From assembly GCA_041890495.1 (NCBI GenBank), contig CP169086.1, forward strand, positions 4,464,001 to 4,528,000: a stretch of DNA of 64,000 nucleotides, given 5' to 3'. Position numbers and translations under genes: made by a program. Source of the DNA: Escherichia boydii (lineage in GTDB: Bacteria > Pseudomonadota > Gammaproteobacteria > Enterobacterales > Enterobacteriaceae). The notes under the pieces were generated by a model. The model was not told where the DNA came from and ran no database searches. It was given only the letters and a program-made list of their open reading frames with translations. This document shows positions 8,587 to 17,589 of this stretch, piece by piece. Within the stretch, counting starts at the first letter, position 1; each line of letters starts with the position of its first letter.

Positions 8587-8994
8587 ATGAAAAAATTCGC
8601 TGCTATTGCCGCCATCATGATGATGACCACTGCCCCCGTTTTTGCCGCGCAGGGCGGATTTAACGGCCCGTCCGCCACGCAAACCCAGACCCAGACCCAG
8701 ACGCAAACGGGCGGTTTTGTTGATAACGACGCTAATCTCACCACCGCGGTGAAGGTCAAAGAGATGAAAGACGACAGTTGGGTGAAGCTGCGCGGGAACA
8801 TCACCCAGCGCCTGTCCGATGACCGCTACACCTTCCGCGATGAGACCGGTACGGTGAACGTGGAAATTGACCACAAGCGCTGGAACGGCGTGACCGTCAC
8901 CCCTCAGGATAAAGTGGAAATCCAGGGCAAGGTCGATAAAGAGTGGAACGATTTTGAAATCGACGTGAAGCAGGTCATTAAGCTGAACAAATAA
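8587..8994 (+). CDS. ygiW: Periplasmic OB-fold stress protein YgiW
   Basis: 135-residue exported protein of the BOF (YgiW/YdeI OB-fold) family, tied in enterics to peroxide and envelope stress. ATG 8587 is preceded by GGGAGAG. Residues 1-21 form a signal peptide (ending PVFAAQ). A low-complexity Gln-Thr run follows (ATQTQTQTQTQTGG, about residues 31-44), coded by a tandem CAGACC-type repeat. The OB fold with WVKLRGNI and VEIDHKRWNGVTVTP covers about 58-135. The Gln-Thr tract is longer than in E. coli YgiW as I recall it. Divergent from qseBC. Confidence 0.9.
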   Translation: MKKFAAIAAIMMMTTAPVFAAQGGFNGPSATQTQTQTQTQTGGFVDNDANLTTAVKVKEMKDDSWVKLRGNITQRLSDDRYTFRDETGTVNVEIDHKRWNGVTVTPQDKVEIQGKVDKEWNDFEIDVKQVIKLNK

Positions 8995-9001
8995 CCCGGA
9001 A

Positions 9002-9026
9002 AGGGCCGCATGAGCGGCCCTTTTTC
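9002..9026 (+). terminator. Rho-independent terminator after ygiW
   Basis: Perfect stem AGGGCCGC / GCGGCCCT with a short ATGA loop, followed by TTTTCTTT. It ends the ygiW transcript about 90 bases before parC. Confidence 0.85.
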
Positions 9027-9112
9027 TTTGTGACTCAACTCGTCAGATAGGGTAGTATCTGCGGCAATATTGCCTGAAACCCTTCGGTTTCTAAGTTGAG
9101 GAATCAGAATTA

Positions 9113-11371
9113 ATGAGCGATATGGCAGAGCGCCTTGCGCTACATGAATTTACGGAAAACGCCTACTTAAACTACTCCATGTACGTGATCATGGACCGTG
9201 CGTTGCCGTTTATTGGTGATGGTCTGAAACCTGTTCAGCGCCGCATTGTGTATGCGATGTCTGAACTGGGCCTGAATGCCAGCGCCAAATTTAAAAAATC
9301 GGCCCGTACCGTCGGTGACGTACTGGGTAAATACCATCCGCACGGCGATATCGCCTGTTATGAAGCGATGGTCCTGATGGCGCAACCGTTCTCTTACCGT
9401 TATCCGCTGGTTGATGGTCAGGGGAACTGGGGCGCGCCGGACGATCCGAAATCGTTCGCGGCAATGCGTTACACCGAATCCCGGTTGTCGAAATATTCCG
9501 AGCTGCTATTGAGCGAGCTGGGGCAGGGGACGGCTGACTGGGTGCCAAACTTCGACGGCACTTTGCAGGAGCCGAAAATGCTACCTGCCCGTCTGCCAAA
9601 CATTTTGCTTAACGGCACCACCGGTATTGCCGTCGGCATGGCGACCGATATTCCACCGCATAACCTGCGTGAAGTGGCTCAGGCGGCAATCGCATTAATC
9701 GACCAGCCGAAAACCACGCTCGATCAGCTGCTGGATATCGTGCAGGGGCCGGATTATCCGACTGAAGCGGAAATTATCACTTCGCGCGCCGAGATCCGTA
9801 AAATCTACGAGAACGGACGTGGTTCAGTGCGTATGCGCGCGGTGTGGAAGAAAGAAGATGGCGCGGTGGTTATCAGCGCATTGCCGCATCAGGTTTCAGG
9901 TGCGCGCGTACTGGAGCAAATTGCTGCGCAAATGCGCAACAAAAAGCTGCCGATGGTTGACGATCTGCGCGATGAATCTGACCACGAGAACCCGACCCGC
10001 CTGGTGATTGTGCCGCGTTCCAACCGCGTGGATATGGATCAGGTGATGAACCACCTCTTCGCTACCACCGATCTGGAAAAGAGCTATCGTATTAACCTTA
10101 ATATGATCGGTCTGGATGGTCGTCCGGCGGTGAAAAACCTGCTGGAAATCCTCTCCGAATGGCTGGTGTTCCGCCGCGATACCGTGCGCCGCCGACTGAA
10201 CTATCGTCTGGAGAAAGTCCTCAAGCGCCTGCATATCCTCGAAGGTTTGCTGGTGGCGTTTCTCAATATCGACGAAGTGATTGAGATCATTCGTAATGAA
10301 GATGAACCGAAACCGGCGCTGATGTCGCGGTTTGGCCTTACGGAAACCCAGGCGGAAGCGATCCTCGAACTGAAACTGCGTCATCTTGCCAAACTGGAAG
10401 AGATGAAGATTCGCGGTGAGCAGAGTGAACTGGAAAAAGAGCGCGACCAGTTGCAGGGCATTTTGGCTTCCGAGCGTAAAATGAATAACCTGCTGAAGAA
10501 AGAACTGCAGGCAGACGCGCAAGCCTACGGTGACGATCGTCGTTCGCCGTTGCAGGAACGCGAAGAAGCGAAAGCGATGAGCGAGCACGACATGCTGCCG
10601 TCTGAACCTGTCACCATTGTGCTGTCGCAGATGGGCTGGGTACGCAGCGCTAAAGGCCATGATATCGACGCGCCGGGCCTGAATTATAAAGCGGGTGATA
10701 GCTTCAAAGCGGCGGTGAAAGGTAAGAGCAACCAACCGGTAGTGTTTGTTGATTCCACCGGTCGTAGCTATGCCATTGACCCGATTACGCTGCCGTCGGC
10801 GCGTGGTCAGGGCGAGCCGCTCACCGGCAAATTAACGTTGCCGCCTGGGGCGACCGTTGACCATATGCTGATGGAAAGCGACGATCAGAAACTGCTGATG
10901 GCTTCCGATGCGGGTTACGGTTTCGTCTGCACCTTTAACGATCTGGTGGCGCGTAACCGTGCAGGTAAGGCTTTGATCACCTTACCGGAAAATGCCCATG
11001 TTATGCCGCCGGTGGTGATTGAAGATGCTTCCGATATGCTGCTGGCAATCACTCAGGCAGGCCGTATGTTGATGTTCCCGGTAAGTGATCTGCCGCAGCT
11101 GTCGAAGGGCAAAGGCAACAAGATTATCAACATTCCATCGGCAGAAGCCGCGCGTGGAGAAGATGGTCTGGCGCAATTGTACGTTCTGCCGCCGCAAAGC
11201 ACGCTGACCATTCATGTTGGGAAACGCAAAATTAAACTGCGCCCGGAAGAGTTACAGAAAGTCACTGGCGAACGTGGACGCCGCGGTACGTTGATGCGCG
11301 GTTTGCAGCGTATCGATCGTGTTGAGATCGACTCTCCTCGCCGTGCCAGCAGCGGTGATAGCGAAGAGTAA
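9113..11371 (+). CDS. parC: DNA topoisomerase IV subunit A, with S80I change
   Basis: 752-residue subunit of topoisomerase IV that cuts and rejoins DNA to unlink sister chromosomes. The breakage-reunion domain contains the active-site Tyr in AAMRYTESRLS (about residue 120), followed by coiled coil and a C-terminal beta-propeller. The full sequence reads as E. coli ParC from memory. Residue 80, in KYHPHGDIACYE, is Ile (codon ATC at 9350-9352); the wild type is Ser. Glu84 is unchanged. S80I is a well-known fluoroquinolone-resistance change. The gene opens the long E. coli-like tract. Confidence 0.97.
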   Translation: MSDMAERLALHEFTENAYLNYSMYVIMDRALPFIGDGLKPVQRRIVYAMSELGLNASAKFKKSARTVGDVLGKYHPHGDIACYEAMVLMAQPFSYRYPLVDGQGNWGAPDDPKSFAAMRYTESRLSKYSELLLSELGQGTADWVPNFDGTLQEPKMLPARLPNILLNGTTGIAVGMATDIPPHNLREVAQAAIALIDQPKTTLDQLLDIVQGPDYPTEAEIITSRAEIRKIYENGRGSVRMRAVWKKEDGAVVISALPHQVSGARVLEQIAAQMRNKKLPMVDDLRDESDHENPTRLVIVPRSNRVDMDQVMNHLFATTDLEKSYRINLNMIGLDGRPAVKNLLEILSEWLVFRRDTVRRRLNYRLEKVLKRLHILEGLLVAFLNIDEVIEIIRNEDEPKPALMSRFGLTETQAEAILELKLRHLAKLEEMKIRGEQSELEKERDQLQGILASERKMNNLLKKELQADAQAYGDDRRSPLQEREEAKAMSEHDMLPSEPVTIVLSQMGWVRSAKGHDIDAPGLNYKAGDSFKAAVKGKSNQPVVFVDSTGRSYAIDPITLPSARGQGEPLTGKLTLPPGATVDHMLMESDDQKLLMASDAGYGFVCTFNDLVARNRAGKALITLPENAHVMPPVVIEDASDMLLAITQAGRMLMFPVSDLPQLSKGKGNKIINIPSAEAARGEDGLAQLYVLPPQSTLTIHVGKRKIKLRPEELQKVTGERGRRGTLMRGLQRIDRVEIDSPRRASSGDSEE

Positions 11372-11412
11372 TATGCCGGGGAGGGCGCTGTTTCCTCCCG
11401 CTTGCAAGGAAC

Positions 11413-11442
11413 GCCGGATGAAACGTTAAGTCGTCATCCGGC
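11413..11442. repeat. REP-type palindrome between parC and plsC
   Basis: Arms GCCGGATGA / TCATCCGGC around a 12-base centre. This is the E. coli-style REP core and differs from the GCCCGGTGGCG type seen at 5334 and 61881, consistent with a different origin for this tract. The remaining gap to plsC (11443-11604) holds no gene that I can see. Confidence 0.7.
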
Positions 11443-11604
11443 AGCGTATTCAACCCCCGGAAACGATAAAAATTCCCTTGAAACCGTTGTTTATTCATGC
11501 GTTGCGATTAACAATACGCTTTTCCAGAGAGCGGCTTTTAACAATGCCCTAACCTGATTTCAGGTGACGTACAATGCCAGTCTCTCAGACCTTCAGAGGG
11601 TGTT

Positions 11605-12342
11605 ATGCTATATATCTTTCGTCTTATTATTACCGTGATTTACAGCATCTTAGTCTGTGTATTCGGCTCCATTTACTGCCTTTTCAGCCCGCGTAACCCG
11701 AAACATGTGGCCACCTTTGGGCATATGTTTGGCCGTCTTGCGCCGCTGTTTGGCCTGAAAGTTGAGTGCCGTAAACCTACAGACGCTGAAAGCTACGGCA
11801 ATGCTATCTATATCGCTAACCACCAGAACAACTATGACATGGTGACAGCATCGAACATCGTGCAACCGCCGACGGTGACGGTAGGTAAAAAGAGCTTGCT
11901 GTGGATCCCCTTCTTCGGGCAGTTGTACTGGTTAACCGGCAACTTATTGATCGACAGAAACAATCGCACTAAAGCTCACGGCACCATTGCGGAAGTAGTG
12001 AATCACTTCAAAAAACGCCGTATTTCCATCTGGATGTTCCCGGAAGGAACCCGCAGCCGTGGTCGCGGCCTGCTACCGTTCAAGACTGGAGCATTTCACG
12101 CGGCAATTGCGGCGGGCGTCCCGATTATTCCCGTGTGCGTCTCTACAACTTCGAATAAGATTAATCTTAATCGACTGCACAACGGTCTGGTGATTGTCGA
12201 AATGCTGCCGCCAATTGACGTCAGTCAGTATGGCAAAGATCAGGTTCGTGAGCTGGCTGCCCATTGTCGTTCGATAATGGAACAAAAAATCGCCGAGCTC
12301 GATAAAGAAGTCGCAGAACGCGAAGCCGCCGGAAAAGTTTAA
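11605..12342 (+). CDS. plsC: 1-acyl-sn-glycerol-3-phosphate acyltransferase
   Basis: 245-residue inner-membrane enzyme that acylates lysophosphatidate to phosphatidate in phospholipid synthesis. An N-terminal transmembrane segment covers about 5-27. The catalytic HX4D box is NHQNNYD (His73, Asp78), and the substrate motif FPEGTRS is near 143-149. Length and sequence fit E. coli PlsC. It sits in the usual parC-plsC-ftsP order. Confidence 0.96.
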   Translation: MLYIFRLIITVIYSILVCVFGSIYCLFSPRNPKHVATFGHMFGRLAPLFGLKVECRKPTDAESYGNAIYIANHQNNYDMVTASNIVQPPTVTVGKKSLLWIPFFGQLYWLTGNLLIDRNNRTKAHGTIAEVVNHFKKRRISIWMFPEGTRSRGRGLLPFKTGAFHAAIAAGVPIIPVCVSTTSNKINLNRLHNGLVIVEMLPPIDVSQYGKDQVRELAAHCRSIMEQKIAELDKEVAEREAAGKV

Positions 12343-12416
12343 GTCGGCAATCTGTATTTTTGCGGGGAACACTTTCCTGCACGGTATTACTTTAGCCAGT
12401 TTTACATGGAGCAAAT

Positions 12417-13829
12417 ATGTCACTCAGTCGGCGTCAGTTCATTCAGGCATCGGGGATTGCACTTTGTGCAGGCGCTGTTCCCCTGAAGGCCAGCGCAGCC
12501 GGGCAACAGCAACCGCTACCCGTTCCGCCGCTACTTGAATCTCGCCGTGGGCAACCGCTGTTTATGACTGTACAACGTGCGCACTGGTCATTTACGCCAG
12601 GGACACGCGCGTCGGTCTGGGGAATCAATGGTCGTTACCTGGGACCGACTATCCGCGTCTGGAAGGGCGACGATGTTAAGCTTATTTACAGCAACCGCCT
12701 GACAGAAAATGTCTCAATGACGGTGGCCGGGCTACAGGTACCAGGCCCGCTGATGGGCGGTCCGGCACGGATGATGTCGCCAAACGCTGACTGGGCACCC
12801 GTACTGCCCATTCGCCAGAACGCAGCTACTCTGTGGTATCACGCCAATACTCCCAACCGCACGGCTCAGCAGGTCTATAACGGCCTTGCCGGAATGTGGC
12901 TGGTGGAAGATGAAGTCAGCAAGTCGCTGCCTATCCCCAACCATTATGGTGTGGATGATTTTCCGGTCATTATCCAGGATAAACGGCTGGATAACTTTGG
13001 TACGCCAGAATACAACGAACCGGGAAGCGGCGGCTTTGTTGGTGATACGCTGCTGGTTAACGGTGTACAAAGCCCGTACGTTGAAGTCTCGCGTGGCTGG
13101 GTGCGCTTGCGACTGCTGAACGCGTCGAACTCTCGTCGCTATCAACTACAGATGAACGATGGTCGCCCGTTACATGTGATTTCTGGCGATCAGGGATTCC
13201 TGCCTGCTCCTGTATCGGTGAAGCAACTTTCGCTGGCACCGGGCGAGCGCCGCGAGATTCTGGTGGATATGAGCAACGGCGATGAAGTGTCGATCACCTG
13301 TGGCGAAGCGGCGAGCATTGTTGATCGTATTCGTGGCTTCTTTGAGCCATCCAGTATTCTGGTTTCTACCCTGGTGCTAACGCTGCGCCCAACCGGCCTT
13401 CTGCCGCTGGTCACAGACAGTCTTCCGATGCGCTTGCTGCCAACTGAAATCATGGCTGGTTCGCCAATTCGCAGTCGCGATATCAGTCTGGGTGATGACC
13501 CGGGTATTAATGGACAGCTGTGGGACGTCAACCGTATTGATGTCACCGCGCAGCAAGGAACGTGGGAACGCTGGACGGTACGCGCGGACGAGCCGCAAGC
13601 GTTCCATATTGAAGGCGTAATGTTCCAGATCCGTAACGTGAATGGCGCGATGCCGTTCCCGGAAGATAGAGGCTGGAAAGATACCGTTTGGGTTGACGGA
13701 CAAGTGGAGCTGCTTGTTTATTTCGGTCAGCCTTCCTGGGCGCACTTCCCGTTCTACTTCAACAGTCAGACGCTGGAAATGGCGGACCGTGGCTCGATTG
13801 GGCAACTGTTGGTCAATCCGGTACCGTAA
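12417..13829 (+). CDS. ftsP: Cell-division protein FtsP (SufI), Tat-exported
   Basis: 470-residue periplasmic protein that stabilises the divisome under stress. A twin-arginine signal SRRQFIQASG starts at residue 4, with cleavage near KASAAG (about 27). The body has the three-cupredoxin fold of multicopper oxidases, but the His-rich copper clusters are absent, as is known for FtsP. Examples of retained motifs are LWYHANT near 139 and the C-terminal WAHFPFYFNSQTLE region. It follows plsC on the same strand after 74 bases. Confidence 0.95.
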   Translation: MSLSRRQFIQASGIALCAGAVPLKASAAGQQQPLPVPPLLESRRGQPLFMTVQRAHWSFTPGTRASVWGINGRYLGPTIRVWKGDDVKLIYSNRLTENVSMTVAGLQVPGPLMGGPARMMSPNADWAPVLPIRQNAATLWYHANTPNRTAQQVYNGLAGMWLVEDEVSKSLPIPNHYGVDDFPVIIQDKRLDNFGTPEYNEPGSGGFVGDTLLVNGVQSPYVEVSRGWVRLRLLNASNSRRYQLQMNDGRPLHVISGDQGFLPAPVSVKQLSLAPGERREILVDMSNGDEVSITCGEAASIVDRIRGFFEPSSILVSTLVLTLRPTGLLPLVTDSLPMRLLPTEIMAGSPIRSRDISLGDDPGINGQLWDVNRIDVTAQQGTWERWTVRADEPQAFHIEGVMFQIRNVNGAMPFPEDRGWKDTVWVDGQVELLVYFGQPSWAHFPFYFNSQTLEMADRGSIGQLLVNPVP

Positions 13830-13834
13830 TCTTC

Positions 13835-13860
13835 ATACTCGCCCGAGGAGGGCGAGTATG
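13835..13860 (+). terminator. Hairpin downstream of ftsP
   Basis: Stem ATACTCGCCC / GGGCGAGTAT with loop GAGGA directly after the ftsP stop. There is no clean U run after it, so it may protect the mRNA end or be a weak terminator. Confidence 0.5.
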
Positions 13861-13939
13861 GAATACCTTTCGATTTCTCTTTCGTTCCGGCTTATAATCC
13901 CCGGCCTTTGATTATTTTTTTATCATTTCTGGAAGCAAA

Positions 13940-16111
13940 ATGAGCTCTATCTCCCTGATCCAACCGGATCGCGACCTGTTCTCCTGGCCGCAGTACTGGG
14001 CCGCCTGTTTTGGACCGGCACCGTTTTTGCCGATGTCTCGTGAAGAGATGGATCAACTTGGCTGGGATAGCTGCGACATCATTTTGGTTACTGGCGACGC
14101 GTATGTCGATCACCCAAGCTTCGGGATGGCGATTTGCGGTCGTATGCTGGAAGCACAGGGCTTTCGCGTCGGGATCATCGCCCAGCCAGACTGGAGCAGC
14201 AAAGACGATTTCATGCGTCTGGGTAAACCGAATCTGTTTTTCGGTGTTACTGCTGGCAACATGGATTCGATGATCAACCGTTATACCGCCGATCGCCGTT
14301 TACGTCATGACGATGCCTACACGCCGGATAACGTCGCGGGTAAGCGCCCGGATCGCGCCACACTGGTTTATACCCAGCGTTGTAAAGAGGCGTGGAAAGA
14401 TGTACCGGTGATCCTCGGCGGTATTGAGGCTAGTCTGCGCCGTACCGCACATTATGATTACTGGTCCGATACCGTGCGCCGTTCCGTGCTGGTGGATTCG
14501 AAAGCCGACATGCTGATGTTTGGTAACGGTGAGCGTCCGCTGGTGGAGGTGGCGCACCGTCTGGCGATGGGCGAGCCGATTAGTGAAATCCGCGATGTGC
14601 GTAATACCGCGATTATCGTGAAAGAGGCACTGCCTGGCTGGAGCGGCGTGGATTCCACCCGTCTTGATACCCCTGGAAAAATCGACCCAATCCCGTATCC
14701 GTATGGTGAAGATTTGCCGTGCGCGGATAACAAACCGGTGGCACCGAAAAAGCAGGAAGCCAAAGCCGTAACCGTGCAGCCACCGCGCCCGAAACCGTGG
14801 GAAAAAACCTACGTGTTGCTGCCTTCTTTCGAGAAAGTGAAGGGCGATAAAGTGCTGTACGCCCATGCTTCGCGTATTCTGCACCACGAAACCAACCCAG
14901 GCTGTGCCCGCGCATTGATGCAAAAACACGGCGACCGCTATGTGTGGATCAACCCGCCTGCTATTCCGCTTTCTACCGAAGAGATGGACAGCGTTTTTGC
15001 GCTGCCATACAAGCGCGTGCCACATCCGGCCTATGGCAATGCCCGTATTCCGGCTTACGAAATGATCCGTTTTTCGGTCAACATTATGCGTGGCTGCTTT
15101 GGCGGCTGCTCTTTCTGTTCTATCACCGAGCACGAAGGGCGCATTATTCAGAGCCGTTCCGAAGATTCGATCATTAATGAGATCGAAGCGATCCGCGACA
15201 CCGTTCCAGGTTTTACGGGCGTGATTTCCGATCTTGGTGGGCCAACTGCCAACATGTATATGTTGCGCTGCAAATCGCCACGCGCTGAACAAACTTGTCG
15301 CCGTTTGTCGTGCGTTTATCCGGATATTTGTCCGCACATGGACACGAACCACGAACCAACGATCAACCTCTATCGCCGTGCGCGTGATCTGAAAGGCATT
15401 AAAAAGATCCTGATTGCCTCTGGTGTGCGTTATGACATAGCCGTAGAAGATCCGCGCTATATCAAAGAACTGGCGACCCATCACGTCGGCGGTTATCTGA
15501 AGATTGCCCCGGAACATACCGAAGAAGGGCCGTTATCGAAGATGATGAAGCCGGGCATGGGCAGCTATGACCGCTTTAAAGAGCTGTTCGATACTTACTC
15601 AAAACAGGCAGGTAAAGAGCAGTATCTGATCCCCTATTTCATCTCCGCGCACCCCGGTACGCGTGATGAAGATATGGTGAATCTGGCGCTGTGGCTGAAA
15701 AAGCACCGCTTCCGCCTCGACCAGGTGCAGAACTTCTATCCGTCGCCGCTGGCGAACTCAACCACCATGTATTACACCGGGAAAAACCCGCTGGCGAAGA
15801 TTGGTTATAAGAGCGAAGACGTCTTCGTACCGAAGGGCGACAAACAGCGTCGTTTGCATAAAGCGTTGTTGCGTTACCACGATCCGGCAAACTGGCCGTT
15901 AATCCGCCAGGCGCTGGAAGCGATGGGCAAAAAGCATCTGATTGGCAGCCGTCGCGATTGCTTAGTGCCTGCGCCAACCATTGAAGAGATGCGTGAAGCT
16001 CGTCGCCAGAACCGCAATACCCGTCCGGCGTTGACGAAACATACGCCGATTGTGCATCAGCGTTCGAACGGTAATTCGACTGTTAAGAAGCCCGTGAAGC
16101 GCAAAGCGTAA
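13940..16111 (+). CDS. ygiQ: Radical SAM protein YgiQ
   Basis: 723-residue UPF0313-family radical SAM protein whose substrate is not established. A B12-binding-like N-terminal part is followed by the radical SAM domain with the 4Fe-4S motif C386-F-G-G-C390-S-F-C393, then a conserved extra Cys cluster (CRRLSCVYPDICPHMDTNHEP, about 450-470). Most of the protein reads as E. coli YgiQ. The basic C-terminal tail (after about residue 690) differs from the K-12 form I recall and ends KKPVKRKA. A terminator follows. Confidence 0.93.
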   Translation: MSSISLIQPDRDLFSWPQYWAACFGPAPFLPMSREEMDQLGWDSCDIILVTGDAYVDHPSFGMAICGRMLEAQGFRVGIIAQPDWSSKDDFMRLGKPNLFFGVTAGNMDSMINRYTADRRLRHDDAYTPDNVAGKRPDRATLVYTQRCKEAWKDVPVILGGIEASLRRTAHYDYWSDTVRRSVLVDSKADMLMFGNGERPLVEVAHRLAMGEPISEIRDVRNTAIIVKEALPGWSGVDSTRLDTPGKIDPIPYPYGEDLPCADNKPVAPKKQEAKAVTVQPPRPKPWEKTYVLLPSFEKVKGDKVLYAHASRILHHETNPGCARALMQKHGDRYVWINPPAIPLSTEEMDSVFALPYKRVPHPAYGNARIPAYEMIRFSVNIMRGCFGGCSFCSITEHEGRIIQSRSEDSIINEIEAIRDTVPGFTGVISDLGGPTANMYMLRCKSPRAEQTCRRLSCVYPDICPHMDTNHEPTINLYRRARDLKGIKKILIASGVRYDIAVEDPRYIKELATHHVGGYLKIAPEHTEEGPLSKMMKPGMGSYDRFKELFDTYSKQAGKEQYLIPYFISAHPGTRDEDMVNLALWLKKHRFRLDQVQNFYPSPLANSTTMYYTGKNPLAKIGYKSEDVFVPKGDKQRRLHKALLRYHDPANWPLIRQALEAMGKKHLIGSRRDCLVPAPTIEEMREARRQNRNTRPALTKHTPIVHQRSNGNSTVKKPVKRKA

Positions 16112-16114
16112 ATA

Positions 16115-16143
16115 AAAAAAACCCGGCAAGCCGGGGTTATTTA
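16115..16143. terminator. Bidirectional-type terminator after ygiQ
   Basis: Stem CCCGGC / GCCGGG with an AA loop, flanked by an A run on the left and GTTATTT on the right. It follows the ygiQ stop by a few bases. Confidence 0.75.
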
Positions 16144-16152
16144 TGTCGACAC

Positions 16153-16190
16153 GTAGGCCGGGTAAGGCGAAGCCGCCACCCGGCTTTTTT
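16153..16190. repeat. REP element followed by a T run
   Basis: Palindrome GTAGGCCGGGTAAGGCG / CGCCACCCGGC followed by TTTTTT. It matches the REP unit at 61838-61869 in the opposite orientation. Together with the ygiQ terminator it separates ygiQ from the lipoprotein gene. Confidence 0.8.
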
Positions 16191-16214
16191 ATGCATAAGG
16201 ATAGGAGGCCCAAA

Positions 16215-16616
16215 ATGAAAATAAGGAAGTTAACAGGAACGATGCTGATTGGCCTGACGTTATGCGGTTGTGTAATGCACCGCCAGACACAGCCAGAAGT
16301 GGAAGGACGTCTAATCGACAGCGCAGGTAAGCCAGTCTCTGGTGCTAAAATAACATTAGAGAGGGAGCAAACGCTTTCTGACGACAACGGTCGTTTTGCT
16401 TTTCAGAGCCAGCATGAGTGGATCTTTTTTCTGCCAATAGGCCCGATGGACTGGATTTATCACACCCCGCTCCAGATAAGTGTCAACGGAAAGGAATATG
16501 ATGCAGAAGCAGGCGGCGGTCTCGGTGGGCCGCATAAACTTGAAGGGAAAGCGTATAACGTTATTTGCACATTGCCTGACCTTCCCGGAGAAGCGAGATG
16601 TCAGTCCGGTTTATAA
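16215..16616 (+). CDS. Small lipoprotein with carboxypeptidase-regulatory-like fold, function unknown
   Basis: 133-residue predicted lipoprotein. ATG 16215 has a strong AGGAGG site six bases upstream; an earlier in-frame ATG lies in the REP and was not used. The signal ends in LCGC with lipidated Cys near residue 20 and Val at +2, which predicts outer-membrane sorting. The segment EVEGRLIDSAGKPVSGAKITLE...TLSDDNGRFAF (about 28-65) is a carboxypeptidase-regulatory-like (transthyretin-type) beta sandwich. The C-terminal part has no motif I know. It lies between ygiQ and convergent dkgA, where K-12 as I recall carries yqhG/yqhH. Confidence 0.75.
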   Translation: MKIRKLTGTMLIGLTLCGCVMHRQTQPEVEGRLIDSAGKPVSGAKITLEREQTLSDDNGRFAFQSQHEWIFFLPIGPMDWIYHTPLQISVNGKEYDAEAGGGLGGPHKLEGKAYNVICTLPDLPGEARCQSGL

Positions 16617-16621
16617 ATTAA

Positions 16622-16651
16622 AACGAGCCCGGCGAAAGACCGGGCTCGTTT
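16622..16651. terminator. Bidirectional terminator between lipoprotein gene and dkgA
   Basis: Perfect stem AACGAGCCCGG / CCGGGCTCGTT around CGAAAGA, with TTT to the right and AAA to the left. It serves the two convergent genes. Confidence 0.85.
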
Positions 16652-16657
16652 TAGGTA

Positions 16658-17485
16658 TTACCCGCCGAACTGGTCAGGATCGGGACCGAGACGCTTGCCC
16701 TGATCGAGTTTTGCAATTTCGCCGAGTTCGTCTTTGTCGAGACGGAAATCCCAGACATCAAAGTTTTCGGCAATACGTGAAGGTGTGACCGATTTCGGGA
16801 TCACCACCAGGCCGCTATCCAGATGCCAGCGGATAACAATCTGCGCCGGGGTTTTGCCGTATTTATCTGCCAGATCGCGAATGACTTTCTGATCGAAAAC
16901 GCCTTTCCCTCCTTGCGCTAATGGGCTCCAGGATTCGGTCTGGATTTTGTGTGTCGCGTTCCAGGCGTGTAGCTGGCGTTGTTGCATCAGCGGATGAAGT
17001 TCGATCTGGTTTATCACAGGCGTCACGCCAGTTTCATCAATCAGGCGTTGCAGGTGATGGATCTGGAAGTTGCACACGCCGATGCTTTTGATTAATCCCT
17101 CTTTTTGCAATTCGATCATGCCTTTCCATGCTTCGACATAATGGTCGATAGCGGGAACGGGCCAGTGCATTAAGTAGAGGTCGATATAATCAAGCTGGAG
17201 TTTTTTCAGGCTGTCGAGCAGGGCTTCGCGGGGGCGCTTGTGGTCGTCGTTCCACAGCTTAGTGGTGATGAACAGTTCTTCTCTGTTGACTGAGGCATTT
17301 TTCAGGGCTTTGCCGACACCTTCTTCGTTCTTGTAGGCCGCGGCGGTATCAATCGAGCGATAACCCACTTCTAACGCTTTTTGAATGGCGGTGATTACTT
17401 CCTCATTACTTGCTTGCCAGACGCCCAGTCCCAGCTGGGGCATGACATTGCCATCCTGTAGCTTAATAACGGTTGGATTAGCCAT
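16658..17485 (-). CDS. dkgA: Methylglyoxal reductase / 2,5-diketo-D-gluconate reductase A
   Basis: 275-residue NADPH-dependent aldo-keto reductase that reduces methylglyoxal and other carbonyls in the cytosol. The catalytic residues are visible: Asp and Tyr in SIDTAAAYKNE (about 43-53), Lys in TTKLWNDDH (about 75) and His in YLMHWPVP (about 108). The NADPH site is VIPKSVTPSRI near 228. The sequence reads as E. coli DkgA. It follows yqhD as in the known yqhD-dkgA operon, controlled in E. coli by YqhC. Confidence 0.96.
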   Translation of the reverse strand: MANPTVIKLQDGNVMPQLGLGVWQASNEEVITAIQKALEVGYRSIDTAAAYKNEEGVGKALKNASVNREELFITTKLWNDDHKRPREALLDSLKKLQLDYIDLYLMHWPVPAIDHYVEAWKGMIELQKEGLIKSIGVCNFQIHHLQRLIDETGVTPVINQIELHPLMQQRQLHAWNATHKIQTESWSPLAQGGKGVFDQKVIRDLADKYGKTPAQIVIRWHLDSGLVVIPKSVTPSRIAENFDVWDFRLDKDELGEIAKLDQGKRLGPDPDQFGG

Positions 17486-17504
17486 ACGTTCCTCCTTTAT
17501 ATGA

Positions 17505-17528
17505 ACTCACCGGAGCAGGCTCCGGTGA
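17505..17528 (-). other. Intercistronic hairpin between yqhD and dkgA
   Basis: Perfect inverted repeat CTCACCGGAGC / GCTCCGGTGAG with a two-base centre and no U run. It lies between the two co-oriented genes and may be a processing or stability element. Confidence 0.5.
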
Positions 17529-17589
17529 GGTGTTGTGAACTTAAGTCTGGACGAAATGCCCGAAAACGAAAGTTTGAGGCGTAAAAAGC

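Noticed and set aside
8670..8710. Possible CRISPR-like short repeat.
   Set aside because: It is an uninterrupted coding hexamer array without spacers; no cas genes lie in the window.
9896..10735. Long open frame antisense to parC (also similar antisense frames in ygiQ, speC, citF, oppositely to the ABC genes).
   Set aside because: These are His/Arg/Gln-rich shadows of strongly coding frames with no ribosome sites or known motifs.
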